Source of the DNA: Streptantibioticus parmotrematis
GTDB taxonomy: Bacteria; Actinomycetota; Actinomycetes; Streptomycetales; Streptomycetaceae
Direction: 5' to 3'
DNA: 64,000 nucleotides
Assembly (NCBI RefSeq): GCF_019890615.1
Contig: NZ_JAINVZ010000026.1
Location: 21,141 to 85,140, forward strand
Shown here piece by piece: positions 22,021 through 32,585 of the stretch. How positions within the stretch are numbered: the stretch's first letter is position 1; every line of letters starts with the position of its first letter. Below the pieces are notes generated by a model. The model had not been told where the DNA came from. It saw only the letters and a list, made by a program, of their open reading frames with translations, and did not search any database. Both the position numbers and the translations under genes were made by a program.

Positions 22021-24434
22021 GCGGCGTCGGCCCGGGAGCGGGCACCGGAACGGCCACCGGGACCCGTCCGGCGCGGGTGCGGCCCGCGCCCGCCGCCGGG
22101 AACGACTGGGAGTGGGCGGCGCCCGCCCCGGCCACCGCCCCGGACCCGCACGCCCCCGGTCCCACCGGGCCGCACGGCACCACCTCGCCGGGGACCGGCA
22201 CCCCGCACGCCCGGGTCCCGCGCCGCCGCCGACTGCTGGTCTCGTTGCTGCCGCTGGTGCTGCTCCTGGGCGTCTCCGCGTGCGGCTTCCTGCGGGTCTA
22301 CCCGGCCGCTCAACTGGCGCCGGTGGCCGCGGTCGCGGTGCTCGCGCCGATGGCGCTGTCGGTGCTGCTGTCCGGGGCGCTCTCGCGCCGCCGCGCGACG
22401 CTGAACGCGCTGTGGCCTTCGGTGCTGCTGACCGTCGTCGGCTGGCTGGTGGCCGTCTGCGCCACGCTGTTCCGGCACGGCGGCGGCGGCCTGCCGACCC
22501 CCGCGGCGATGAGCGACGCGTGGTCGGCGCTGCTGGACGCGCCGCACGCCGTCCTCACCACGATCCTCCCCGTCCCCGGCACGCCCGCGCTGCTGGTGCT
22601 GCCGCACGCGGTGCTGTGGCTGGCGTCGTTCGCCACCGCAGAGCTGGCGTTGCGCACGAAGGGGCCGCTGCTGCCCGCGCTGCCGGGGGTGGTCGCGTTC
22701 GGCGTGCCCGTGATGTTCGGCGTGGACGGCCCGGGCCCCGGGCTCGTACTGGCGGGAGCGCTCGCCGCCTGCGCCGGGCTGGTCGCGCTGACCCGGGGCC
22801 GGGTGGCGCCGTCGTGGCGTTCGCTGGCGGTCGGGCTGCCGACCGTCGCGGCGCTCGCCGTCGTCGCGGGCGCGGTCGGCCCGTACCTGCCGGGCATCGG
22901 CGCGCCCCACGATCCCCGGCACACGGTGACCCCGCCGATGCGGCAGCCGATGTCGGTCAGCCCGCTGGACGAGGTGGCGGCCTGGATGCGCGCCGGGACG
23001 CAGCCGGTGTTCACGGTGCGTACGAGCGGCGGCGACGGCGGGCAGAACTACCGCCTCGCGGTGCTCGACTCGTACGACGGCGTCACCTGGTCCAGCGACG
23101 CCCGGCTGGAGCGCACCGGCGGCCGGGTGCCGTCGCAGCCCGGCGTCGACCCGGGCGGCACCCAGAAGGTGGTGCAGCAGTTCACCGTGCAGTCGCTGCC
23201 CGGGATCTGGCTGCCCGCCGCCGACCGGCCCATCCGGGTGAGCGCGCCCGCCTCCGCCGACCTCGCGGTGGACCCGGCCTCCGGGACGCTCGCGGTGGGC
23301 GGCAGCGCGCTGGGCCCGGACGACGCGTCGGTGCGCGCGGGCTACCGCTACACCGCGACCAGCGAGGTCCCGGTCTACGACGCGAGCCGCCTGCAGTACG
23401 CGCCCGCCGCCGCCGACCCGGCGATGACCGAACTGCCGCGCACCGACGCCGCCGGGCAGCCGATCGAGGCGGTGTCCACGTTCACCAGGACCGCCGCGCA
23501 GGCCACCGCGGGCGCCACCTTCCCGTACGAGCAGGCCGTCAAGCTGGCCGACTGGCTGCGCGACACCTACCACTTCGACCCGACCGCGCTGCCCGGGCAC
23601 AGCTACCGCCAGCTGGAGTTCTTCCTCACCAGCGGCAAGCGCGGCACCAGCGAGCAGTTCGCCGCCGCGTTCGCGGTGATGGCGCGCACCCTCGACCTGC
23701 CCTCCCGGGTGGTCGTCGGCTTCCGGCAGGGCGTGCCGGTCGGCGGCGGCACGTACCAGGTGCGCGGGCAGGACGTGCTGGCCTGGCCGGAGGTGGAGTT
23801 CCAGGGCATCGGCTGGGTGCCGTTCTACCCGACGCCCGACGCGGCCTCCGCGCACGGCGCGTCGGTGGCGCCCGCCGGGCAGCCGAAGCAGCGTCAGCAG
23901 GTCGACCAGAAGATCACCCAGCAGCCGCGCTCGGCGACCCCGCCGCGCAAGGACGGCGTCGGCGGACAGGCCGCCGCGTCCGGCCGCGCGGGCGGTCCGC
24001 CGCCGTGGCTCTACGCGCCGCTCGCGGTGTTCGCGCTGGCCGTCTGCTACCTGCTGCGTGCCGCGTGGGTGCCGTGGCGCAGGCGGGCGCGGCGGCGCGG
24101 CGAACCCGATCCGGGGCGGCGGGTGCTGGGCGCCTGGCAGCAGATCGTGGACCGGCTCACCGAGATCGGGCTGCCCGCGACCGGCGCCCACACCGCCGCC
24201 GAGGTCGCCGCGTTCGGCGCGGAACGCGTCGGCGGTGCCGCGGGCGAGCACCTTCCGGCGCTGGCGGAGCTGGTCAACCAGGTCGGCTACGCGGGCCGGG
24301 CGCCGGACGCCGCCGCCGCGGACGCCGCCTGGCGGCACTGCGACGCGGTCGAGCGCGTGGTGGTCCGCAGCCGTCCGCGCCGGGAGCGGCTGCGGCGCGC
24401 GCTGCGCCCGTCGGCCCTGCTCGGGTGCCGCTAG
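22017..24434 (+). CDS. TgpA-type transglutaminase-like membrane protein with lost catalytic residues
   Basis: 805 aa. A Pro/Gly-rich start, a cluster of hydrophobic helices (about 65-300), an extracytoplasmic transglutaminase-like domain (about 500-610), a linker, a membrane helix (about 661-682) and a DUF4129-like tail. In the core the usual catalytic Cys position is S545 (GTSEQFAAAFAVMA), the His position is L588 (DVLAWPEVEF) and the Asp position is Y604 (VPFYPTPD). It therefore looks catalytically inactive or used for binding. ATG overlaps the DUF58 stop. Confidence 0.8.
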   Translation: MSGVGPGAGTGTATGTRPARVRPAPAAGNDWEWAAPAPATAPDPHAPGPTGPHGTTSPGTGTPHARVPRRRRLLVSLLPLVLLLGVSACGFLRVYPAAQLAPVAAVAVLAPMALSVLLSGALSRRRATLNALWPSVLLTVVGWLVAVCATLFRHGGGGLPTPAAMSDAWSALLDAPHAVLTTILPVPGTPALLVLPHAVLWLASFATAELALRTKGPLLPALPGVVAFGVPVMFGVDGPGPGLVLAGALAACAGLVALTRGRVAPSWRSLAVGLPTVAALAVVAGAVGPYLPGIGAPHDPRHTVTPPMRQPMSVSPLDEVAAWMRAGTQPVFTVRTSGGDGGQNYRLAVLDSYDGVTWSSDARLERTGGRVPSQPGVDPGGTQKVVQQFTVQSLPGIWLPAADRPIRVSAPASADLAVDPASGTLAVGGSALGPDDASVRAGYRYTATSEVPVYDASRLQYAPAAADPAMTELPRTDAAGQPIEAVSTFTRTAAQATAGATFPYEQAVKLADWLRDTYHFDPTALPGHSYRQLEFFLTSGKRGTSEQFAAAFAVMARTLDLPSRVVVGFRQGVPVGGGTYQVRGQDVLAWPEVEFQGIGWVPFYPTPDAASAHGASVAPAGQPKQRQQVDQKITQQPRSATPPRKDGVGGQAAASGRAGGPPPWLYAPLAVFALAVCYLLRAAWVPWRRRARRRGEPDPGRRVLGAWQQIVDRLTEIGLPATGAHTAAEVAAFGAERVGGAAGEHLPALAELVNQVGYAGRAPDAAAADAAWRHCDAVERVVVRSRPRRERLRRALRPSALLGCR

Positions 24435-24637
24435 CGGGCCGCCGCCGGCACGTCCCCGGTTCGCCCGCGACGGCCGCCGGATTCCGGTCCCGTACCGGAG
24501 CCGGATTCCGATCCCGTACCGAAGGGGGACGAGCGGGATGCGCGGGCGGTGCGGGGTCCGGCGGGCGCGATACGTTGGGCTGCGCCGCGGGTGCGACACG
24601 CCGCGGAAACGGGAGAACGCAGGGCACGGGAGGGTCA

Positions 24638-26242
24638 GTGGACCGGACGCCGGGATGGGGCCACAAGGACGCGGGCGGCGCCGGCAGCCTCGACAGTTAC
24701 GGCGCGGGCGGCGCGTGGGCGGAGCAGGCGCAGCCGGGGACCGGTTCCTCGGGCGGCGGCTCGTACAGCGGGATCGCCGCGGAGGCCGACGCGATGGGCG
24801 GACGGCTGCCGCAGGGCTACCGGTTGCTGCGCCGGATCGGCACCGGCCGCCACAGCACGGTGCTGCTGTGCCGCGAGGAGGAGACCGGGCAGGAGGTCGC
24901 CGTCAAGCTGCTGCACCTGACCGTGGACGACGAGGGCGCCCGCCTCGCGGCGCACTCGGAACTGCTGTCGGCGGGCGCGGCGGCCAAGCACTCCTGCTCG
25001 GTGCTGGTGGACGACGCGGGCTTCACCCAGGACAACCACCCGTATCTGGTCGAGCGGTTCTGCCGGGGCGGCAACGCGCAGGCCAAGCTGGCCAACTCCG
25101 GCACCTTCCCGGTCGACGAGGTCGTCGTCATCGGCATCCGCGCCGCGCTGTCGCTGGCCTGCGCGCACCGGCGCGGCGTACTGCACCTGGACGTGCGCCC
25201 GGCCAACGTGCTGTTCGACGACGCGGGCGACGCGCTGCTCGCCGACCACGGGGTGGGCCGGGTGCTCCAGCGCTCGGCGCCCGAACTCGGCGCGGTCTTC
25301 GACCCGATGTACGCCTCGCGCGAGCTGTTCGGCTGGGAGAAGCCCGGCCCGTCGGCGGACGTCTACAGCCTGGGGGCGACGCTGTACGCGTTGCTCAACG
25401 GCCTGCCCGCGTACGCGGAAGCGGGCAGCACCAGCTGGTCGGCGCTCTACAACGAGGTGCTGCGCGGGGAGTTGCCGCACCCCCACCGGATGGACGTGCC
25501 CCCGCAGCTGTTCGACCTGGTGCGCCGGATGATGTCGGTCAACCCCGAGGGGCGGCCGCCGCTCACCGAGGTGCACCGGGTGCTGCGGCTGCTGCTGCCG
25601 CCCGCCTACGCGAGCCGGGTGCCCGACCAGGACCCGGAGCCCGCGCCGGAGGCGATGCTGCCCGGCTGGGACCCGGCCGACGACGTCACGCCGGAGGAGC
25701 AGGCGGAGGCCGAACGCATCGGCGCCGAGGCGGAGGCGGAGCTCAAGCGGCGCTCCCGGCGCCGGATCATGGCGTCGGCGGCGGCCCTGGTGGTCTTCGC
25801 GGGCGCGGCGACGGCGATGACGCTGGTGCTGCACCACGGCGGGAAGAAGACGCAGGCGCACGGCGGCCCGTCCGGCTCGGCCTCCGCGCCGGCCGCGGGC
25901 ACCCAGGGCAACCCGCAGGCCCAGCAGGTCCCGCAGGACAAGGTGGCGGCGCTGATGCCGCGCGGCGTCTCGGTGGCGGCGGCCGACGGCAGCGTGCAGG
26001 TCTCCTGGAAGCAGCCGCAGCAGCCCGCCACGGTGGCCGGTTACTACGTGCAGGCCTCGGCGGACGGCAAGCAGGTCGCGCTCAAACCGGCCGGGTCGAA
26101 GACCGACTCCGAGGTGGTCTTCACCGACCCCGCCTCGCTCAAGCAGGGTGTGTGCTACACGGTGGTGTCCATCGTGGAACTCACCAACGGGCAGGTGCAG
26201 TACGCCCCGGCGGCGCAGGTGTGCCGCACGACGACGGGCTGA
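24638..26242 (+). CDS. Ser/Thr-kinase-like membrane protein with FnIII domain
   Basis: 534 aa from GTG 24638 (GGGAGGG 4-5 nt upstream). Cytoplasmic kinase-like domain: glycine loop G68-V75, VAIK-type K90, catalytic loop HLDVRPAN (H183-N190, Leu for the usual Arg), and DHG (203-205) in place of DFG. The catalytic Lys and both Asp remain, so weak activity or ATP-dependent scaffolding is possible. One membrane helix (377-398) leads to an extracellular Pro/Gly linker and an FnIII domain (about 445-534). It stands about 200 bp after the transglutaminase-like gene. Confidence 0.78.
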   Translation: MDRTPGWGHKDAGGAGSLDSYGAGGAWAEQAQPGTGSSGGGSYSGIAAEADAMGGRLPQGYRLLRRIGTGRHSTVLLCREEETGQEVAVKLLHLTVDDEGARLAAHSELLSAGAAAKHSCSVLVDDAGFTQDNHPYLVERFCRGGNAQAKLANSGTFPVDEVVVIGIRAALSLACAHRRGVLHLDVRPANVLFDDAGDALLADHGVGRVLQRSAPELGAVFDPMYASRELFGWEKPGPSADVYSLGATLYALLNGLPAYAEAGSTSWSALYNEVLRGELPHPHRMDVPPQLFDLVRRMMSVNPEGRPPLTEVHRVLRLLLPPAYASRVPDQDPEPAPEAMLPGWDPADDVTPEEQAEAERIGAEAEAELKRRSRRRIMASAAALVVFAGAATAMTLVLHHGGKKTQAHGGPSGSASAPAAGTQGNPQAQQVPQDKVAALMPRGVSVAAADGSVQVSWKQPQQPATVAGYYVQASADGKQVALKPAGSKTDSEVVFTDPASLKQGVCYTVVSIVELTNGQVQYAPAAQVCRTTTG

Positions 26243-26258
26243 CACCCCCGTAAACGGC

Positions 26259-26301
26259 GACGCGCCGCCGCGATCCCCCGAGGGACCGGCGGCGGCGCGT
26301 C
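26259..26301. terminator. Bidirectional hairpin terminator
   Basis: A 13-bp perfect stem (GACGCGCCGCCGC / GCGGCGGCGCGTC) with a 17-nt loop lies between the convergent kinase-like and WXG100-like genes. Confidence 0.75.
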
Positions 26302-26317
26302 GGCGCGTACGACCGGG

Positions 26318-26617
26318 TCAGTGGCCGATGCCCTTGGCGAGCTGCTCGTCCGCCTGCTGGAAGGTCTGCGCGGCCTGCTCCAGGAACTTGGCCATGCCGT
26401 CGATGCCCTCGATGGTCTTGGTCGCACCGTTGTTGAACTCGGTGTACGACTGCTCGAACTGCTTCGACGAGCGGTCGGTGACGTAACCGGCGTTGACCAG
26501 CTGGTTGACGTACTTCTGCAGGTCGTGCAGCTTCTGGGTGATGTCGTGCTGACCCGTGCGCAGCTTGGTCGCCGCGTCCTTCATGTCCTGGTACGTGACG
26601 TTAACGTTCGCAGCCAT
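26318..26617 (-). CDS. WXG100-superfamily-like small protein
   Basis: 99 aa, almost entirely helical and free of Cys and Trp. It has the length and heptad pattern of ESAT-6/WXG100 proteins (helix, turn near residue 45, helix), with a QSYTEFNNGATKTIEGIDGMAKFLEQAAQTFQ second helix. The turn reads NAGYVTDRSS and has no W-X-G. It is divergent from the EssC-type ATPase gene, the classic partner. Known: such proteins are type VII secretion substrates. No signal peptide is present. Confidence 0.78.
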   Translation of the reverse strand: MAANVNVTYQDMKDAATKLRTGQHDITQKLHDLQKYVNQLVNAGYVTDRSSKQFEQSYTEFNNGATKTIEGIDGMAKFLEQAAQTFQQADEQLAKGIGH

Positions 26618-26913
26618 ATCGGCTTACCTTTCGAGCACGCCTCAGGGCCGACCCCCGTGGCTCCCTGGTACAACGGTCGTTCAGCTTACGGGTGGGGACG
26701 CGGGCGTCGCATCCCCCGTTCCCGCAAGTGGGAGACCCGGCGCGAGGTTTCACCGCGTTCCGCACCGCCTTCACCGTTCCCACACCCGGCCCGGTACCCG
26801 GCGCCTGGGAGGCCGTCGCGGGCCTGAGGCATCATGGTGGCCGTCCGACGAGAACCACCCCGCGACGGCGACAGCCCGGCGCGGGTCATGATCCAACGCC
26901 CGGGGGGACGGCC
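26618..26913. other. Divergent regulatory region
   Basis: About 300 bp between the WXG100-like and EssC-type genes. It must carry both promoters, but I see no clear -10/-35 pair or operator. No gene is supported. Confidence 0.4.
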
Positions 26914-29900
26914 GTGGAACTCCAGCTCAGCGTCATCGACCCGGTCCAAGACGGCCGCGCCGACGTGCTGGTCGACGCGGACCCGGCGGCACCGGTGGGC
27001 GCGCTCGCCGTCGAGATCGCCCGGCAGCTCGGCCGGCCCGACGACGGCCAGGGCCCGCCCGGACTGCACGTGGGCGGCTTCCGCCTGGACCCCGAAGTGA
27101 GCCTGGACGCCTCCCCGCTGCGCGACGGCGCCCTGGTCTCGCTGGCCGCGCCGGTCGCCTGCCCGACGCCGGACGCGCAGGGCACCGTCGAGGTGCGCGT
27201 GGTGGGCGGGCCCGACGCGGGCGGCGTGCACCGGCTGGGCCCCGGCGTCGCCGTGGTGGGCAGCGGCGCGGACGCCTGGATACGGCTGGCCGACCCCACG
27301 CTGCCGCACGCCGCCATCGAGGTGGACGTCGCCATCGACGGCACGGTGACCGTCCACCCCTCCTACGGCAGCACCGCCACGCTGGACGGCGAGGCGCTGA
27401 CCGGGCCGAAGCCGTGGCGCAGGCGCAGCGTGGTGGCCGTCGGCCAGAGCCTGCTGGAGCTGGCGCACCCCACGTTCCCCGACGCCGCGCTCAAGCCCTC
27501 CGAGGACGGCACCGGCCTCGACTACAACCGGCCGCCGCGCATCACCCCGCCGCCGCGCCCCACCAAGTTCAACCTGCCCTCGCGGCCCAAGCAGAGCGAG
27601 GCACGGCCGCTGCCGTGGGTGATGGCGGGCATCCCGCTGGTCGGCTCGGTCGCCATGGCGACGATGATGCACCAGCCCTCGTACCTGTTCATGGCGGTGC
27701 TCAGCCCGCTGACGATGGTCGGCAACTACGTCAACGACCGCAAGCAGGGCAAGAAGTCGTTCCGCCAGACGCTCGCGGACTACGAGAAGCAGAAGGACTC
27801 CATCGAGCGGCAGGCCCGCAAGGCCGCCGCCGCCGAGACCGGCGCCCGCCGCGACGGCGCGCCCGACCCGGCCGAGGTGCAGGTCACCGCGACCGGCCCG
27901 GGCCAGCGGCTGTGGGAGCGGCGCCGCGCCGACTTCGACTACGGCCATCTGCGGGTCGGCACCGGCACGTTGCCCTCCGAGGTCGAGGTCTCCGACCCGA
28001 TGCAGGAGGAGCACAAGCGCACCGCGCCGCGCAAGCTGCTGGACGTGCCGGTGACCGTGCCGCTCCAGGAGCACGGGGTGCTGGGCATCGCCGGGCGCGG
28101 GGAGATGCCGCGTGCCATCGGCCGCTGGCTGGTCGCGCAGGCCGCCGTGCTGCACTCCCCCGCCGACCTCCAGGTCTGCGTGCTGACCGACCCCAGCGGC
28201 CGGGCGAGCTGGGAGTGGGTGCGCTGGCTGCCGCACGCCCGCGCCCGCGACGGGCAGTCGGCGATCTCGCTGATCGGCACCGACTCCGACTCGGTGGCCC
28301 GCCGCATCTCCGAACTGCTGACCCAGGTCACCGCCCGCCAGGAGGCCGCGCGCGACGCGGGCCTGGCCGCCAACCAGATGTGGAGCGGGCCGACCACCCT
28401 GGTGGTCCTCGACGGCTCGCGGCGGCTGCGCGCCCTGCCGGGCCTCACCCAGATCCTGCGCGACGGCCCGAAGGTCGGCATCCACCTGGTCTGCCTCGAC
28501 GCCGACCGGCGGCTGCTGCCGGAGGAGTGCCGGGCGCTGGTCGAGGAGGACTACTACGGGATGCTCCAGGTCTCGATGGCCGGTCAGGAGCCGGTCACCG
28601 GGGTCCGTCCCGACTGCGTGAGCCCGCAGTGGTGCGAGCAGACCGCCCGCGCGCTCGCCCCGATCCGTGACATCAGCGGCGACGACGGCGCGGCGCTGCC
28701 GGACGCCTGCCGCCTGCTGGACGTCATCGACCTGGAACCGCCCACCGCGCAGGGCATCGTGGCGCGCTGGGCGACCGGCGGCCGGTCCACCAGCGCGGTG
28801 GTCGGCGCGTCCTTCGACGGCGCGTTCGCCATCGACCTGGTGCGCGACGGTCCGCACGGCCTGGTCGCGGGCACCACCGGTTCCGGCAAGTCGGAGCTGC
28901 TCCAGACCATCGTCGCCTCGCTCGCGGTGGCCAACCGGCCGGACGCCATGACGTTCGTGCTGGTCGACTACAAGGGCGGCTCGGCGTTCAAGGACTGCGT
29001 GAAGCTGCCGCACACCGTGGGCATGGTCACCGACCTCGACACCCACCTGGTGGAACGGGCCCTGGAGTCGCTCGGCGCCGAACTGCGGCGCCGCGAGCAC
29101 ATCCTGGCCGCCGCGGGCACCAAGGACCTGGAGGACTACGTCATCGCGATGCGGTCCAACCCGTCGCTGGCGCCGATGCCCCGGCTGCTGATCGTCATCG
29201 ACGAGTTCGCCTCGATGGCCCGCGAACTCCCCGACTTCGTCACCGGTCTGGTCAACGTGGCGCAGCGCGGCCGTTCGCTCGGCATCCACCTGATCCTGGC
29301 CACCCAGCGGCCCTCCGGCGTGGTCTCGCCGGAGATCCGCGCCAACACCAACCTGCGCATCGCGCTGCGGGTCACCGACGCCTCGGAGTCCTCCGACGTC
29401 ATCGACGCCCCCGACGCCGGGCACATCGCCAAGTCCACGCCGGGCCGCGCCTACGTGCGCCTGGGCGCCTCGTCGCTGCTGCCGTTCCAGTCCGGCCGGG
29501 TGGGCGGCCGCCGCCCCGGCCAGGTCGCCACGAAGGCACCGGCGCCGTTCACCGCGTCCGTCGGCTGGGAGGCGCTGGGGCGGCCCGCGCCGGAACGCCC
29601 CGCGGGCGCCAGGTCCGGCGACGACGACCTGCTGACCGACCTCGCGGTGCTCGTCGACGCGGTCATCGAGGCCAACGGGCAGCTGGGCCTCCCCGCCCAG
29701 CACAGCCCGTGGCTGCCCGCGCTGCCTGAGGCCATGACGCTGGACGACCTGGAGCCGCCGCGCCGACTGTCGCACGACGGGCTGCTGCCCGCGCCGTACG
29801 CGATCGACGACCTGCCCGGCCAGCAGGCCCGCCGCACCTGCGTCATCGACCTGCCGACCTTCGGCCACCTGATGATCGCGGGCGCGCCGCGCTCCGGGCG

Positions 29901-31314
29901 CTCGCAGGCGCTGCGCACCATCGCCGGTTCGCTGGCCCGCGCCAACTCCCCCGCCGACGTGCACCTCTACGCGCTCGACTGCGGCAACGGCTCGCTGCTG
30001 GCGCTCAACTCGCTGCCGCACTGCGGCGCGGTGGTGCGCGCCAACGAGGCGGACCGCGCGGTGCGGCTGATCGGCAACCTCTCCGCCGAGGTGCAACGGC
30101 GCATGGCGCTGCTGGGCGAACGCGGCTTCACCGACGTCAACGAGCAGCGGCTCGGCGTCCCCGAGCCGGACCGGCTGCCGCACATCGTGCTGTTCCTGGA
30201 CCGCTGGGAGGGCTTCACGCCTTCGCTGGGCGAGCTGAACGCGGGCGAACTGACGGACGCGGTCTACCAGTTGATGCGCGAGGGTGCGTCCGTCGGTGTC
30301 CACGTGGTGATCTCCGGCGACCGCACGCTGCTGCTGGGCCGGATCTCGACGCTGACCGAGAACAAGATGGCGTTCCAGCTCAGCGACCCCTCCGACCTGA
30401 CCCTGATCGGCCTCAACCCCCGCAAGGTGCCGCAGTCCCTGCCGCCGGGCCGGGGCTTCCGCCAGCAGGGCGCGGTCGAGACGCACGTGGCGATGCTGAC
30501 GCAGGACCCCTCGGGCCAGGCGCAGGCCGCCGCGCTCGCCACCATCGGGCAGTGGGCCAAGGGCCGTTGGGCCGACGTGCCGCGCTCCCGGATGCCGTTC
30601 CGGGTGGACGTGCTGCCGAACCGGATCTCCTTCGAGGAGGCGTGGGAGCTGCGCGACCCGGGCGACCGTGCCGTGGCGAGCCCGATGTGGGCGCTCACCG
30701 CGGTCGGCGGCGACCAGCTGCTGGCGCTCGGGCCCGATCTGGCCACCGGCAGCCCGGCGTTCGTCGTCGCGGGCCCGCCGCGCTCCGGCCGCAGCACCGT
30801 GCTGCTGACGATGACGCGGTCGCTGCTGTCGGTCGGCACCCAGGTCATCCTGGCCGCCCCGCGCCGCCAGTCCCCGCTGCGGCGGCTGAAGAACGCGCCG
30901 GGCGTCGTCGGCTACTTCACCGGTGAGGACATCTCCTCCGAGGAGCTGCGCGAGGCGCTGGAGCGGGTGCACGGGCCGGCCGTGCTGCTGGTGGACGACG
31001 CGGAACTGCTGCGCAACTGCGAGGCGAACGAGGTGCTGACCTCGCTGGTGCGGCGCTCGGCCGGCAAGGACGTCGGCGTGGTCATCGCGGGCGACGCGGA
31101 CGACGTGTGCGGCGGCTTCTCCGGCTGGCAGGTGGAGATGAAGAAGGCCCGGCGCGGTCTGCTGCTGTCCCCGCAGAACCTCTCGGACGCCGACCTGGTC
31201 GGCGTGCGGCTGCAACGCGGCTCGGTCGGCCAGCCGGTGGTCCCGGGCCGCGGCCTGCTCCACCTCGGCGACGGCGAGGTGCGCACCGTGCAGGTCCCGC
31301 TGACGGCGCTGTAG
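26914..31314 (+). CDS. EssC/EccC-type FtsK-SpoIIIE ATPase of a type VII secretion-like system
   Basis: 1466 aa from GTG 26914 (GGGGGGAC upstream). N-terminal ubiquitin- or FHA-like region (1-85), FHA-like domain (about 92-185), two membrane helices (about 234-272), then three FtsK-type ATPase modules. Module 1 is canonical (GTTGSGKS 653-660, Walker B ending D763-E764). Modules 2 (GAPRSGRS 990-997) and 3 (GPPRSGRS 1287-1294) have Arg for the Walker A Lys. The FHA-first layout resembles Firmicutes EssC more than split mycobacterial EccCa/CaCb. Known: these ATPases drive WXG100 export. Confidence 0.88.
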   Translation: MELQLSVIDPVQDGRADVLVDADPAAPVGALAVEIARQLGRPDDGQGPPGLHVGGFRLDPEVSLDASPLRDGALVSLAAPVACPTPDAQGTVEVRVVGGPDAGGVHRLGPGVAVVGSGADAWIRLADPTLPHAAIEVDVAIDGTVTVHPSYGSTATLDGEALTGPKPWRRRSVVAVGQSLLELAHPTFPDAALKPSEDGTGLDYNRPPRITPPPRPTKFNLPSRPKQSEARPLPWVMAGIPLVGSVAMATMMHQPSYLFMAVLSPLTMVGNYVNDRKQGKKSFRQTLADYEKQKDSIERQARKAAAAETGARRDGAPDPAEVQVTATGPGQRLWERRRADFDYGHLRVGTGTLPSEVEVSDPMQEEHKRTAPRKLLDVPVTVPLQEHGVLGIAGRGEMPRAIGRWLVAQAAVLHSPADLQVCVLTDPSGRASWEWVRWLPHARARDGQSAISLIGTDSDSVARRISELLTQVTARQEAARDAGLAANQMWSGPTTLVVLDGSRRLRALPGLTQILRDGPKVGIHLVCLDADRRLLPEECRALVEEDYYGMLQVSMAGQEPVTGVRPDCVSPQWCEQTARALAPIRDISGDDGAALPDACRLLDVIDLEPPTAQGIVARWATGGRSTSAVVGASFDGAFAIDLVRDGPHGLVAGTTGSGKSELLQTIVASLAVANRPDAMTFVLVDYKGGSAFKDCVKLPHTVGMVTDLDTHLVERALESLGAELRRREHILAAAGTKDLEDYVIAMRSNPSLAPMPRLLIVIDEFASMARELPDFVTGLVNVAQRGRSLGIHLILATQRPSGVVSPEIRANTNLRIALRVTDASESSDVIDAPDAGHIAKSTPGRAYVRLGASSLLPFQSGRVGGRRPGQVATKAPAPFTASVGWEALGRPAPERPAGARSGDDDLLTDLAVLVDAVIEANGQLGLPAQHSPWLPALPEAMTLDDLEPPRRLSHDGLLPAPYAIDDLPGQQARRTCVIDLPTFGHLMIAGAPRSGRSQALRTIAGSLARANSPADVHLYALDCGNGSLLALNSLPHCGAVVRANEADRAVRLIGNLSAEVQRRMALLGERGFTDVNEQRLGVPEPDRLPHIVLFLDRWEGFTPSLGELNAGELTDAVYQLMREGASVGVHVVISGDRTLLLGRISTLTENKMAFQLSDPSDLTLIGLNPRKVPQSLPPGRGFRQQGAVETHVAMLTQDPSGQAQAAALATIGQWAKGRWADVPRSRMPFRVDVLPNRISFEEAWELRDPGDRAVASPMWALTAVGGDQLLALGPDLATGSPAFVVAGPPRSGRSTVLLTMTRSLLSVGTQVILAAPRRQSPLRRLKNAPGVVGYFTGEDISSEELREALERVHGPAVLLVDDAELLRNCEANEVLTSLVRRSAGKDVGVVIAGDADDVCGGFSGWQVEMKKARRGLLLSPQNLSDADLVGVRLQRGSVGQPVVPGRGLLHLGDGEVRTVQVPLTAL

Positions 31315-31366
31315 CGGACGCGGGGGCGGGCCTGCCGCGGCCCGGCCCGGCCCCGCCCTCCACGCG

Positions 31367-32585
<1,219 letters not shown>

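Noticed and set aside
21513..24599. A 1028-codon minus-strand frame opposite DUF58 and the transglutaminase-like gene
   Set aside because: Same high-GC shadow effect; composition is typical of antisense frames and no motif is present.
26686..31263. A 1525-codon open frame on the strand opposite the EssC-type gene
   Set aside because: High GC keeps the antisense frame open; the amino-acid mix is His/Arg/Gln-rich with no domain, whereas the plus strand codes a clear FtsK-type protein.
17557..31314. A complete ESX-type secretion operon
   Set aside because: EccB, EccD, EccE, EccA and mycosin are absent, so only a secretion-like locus is claimed.
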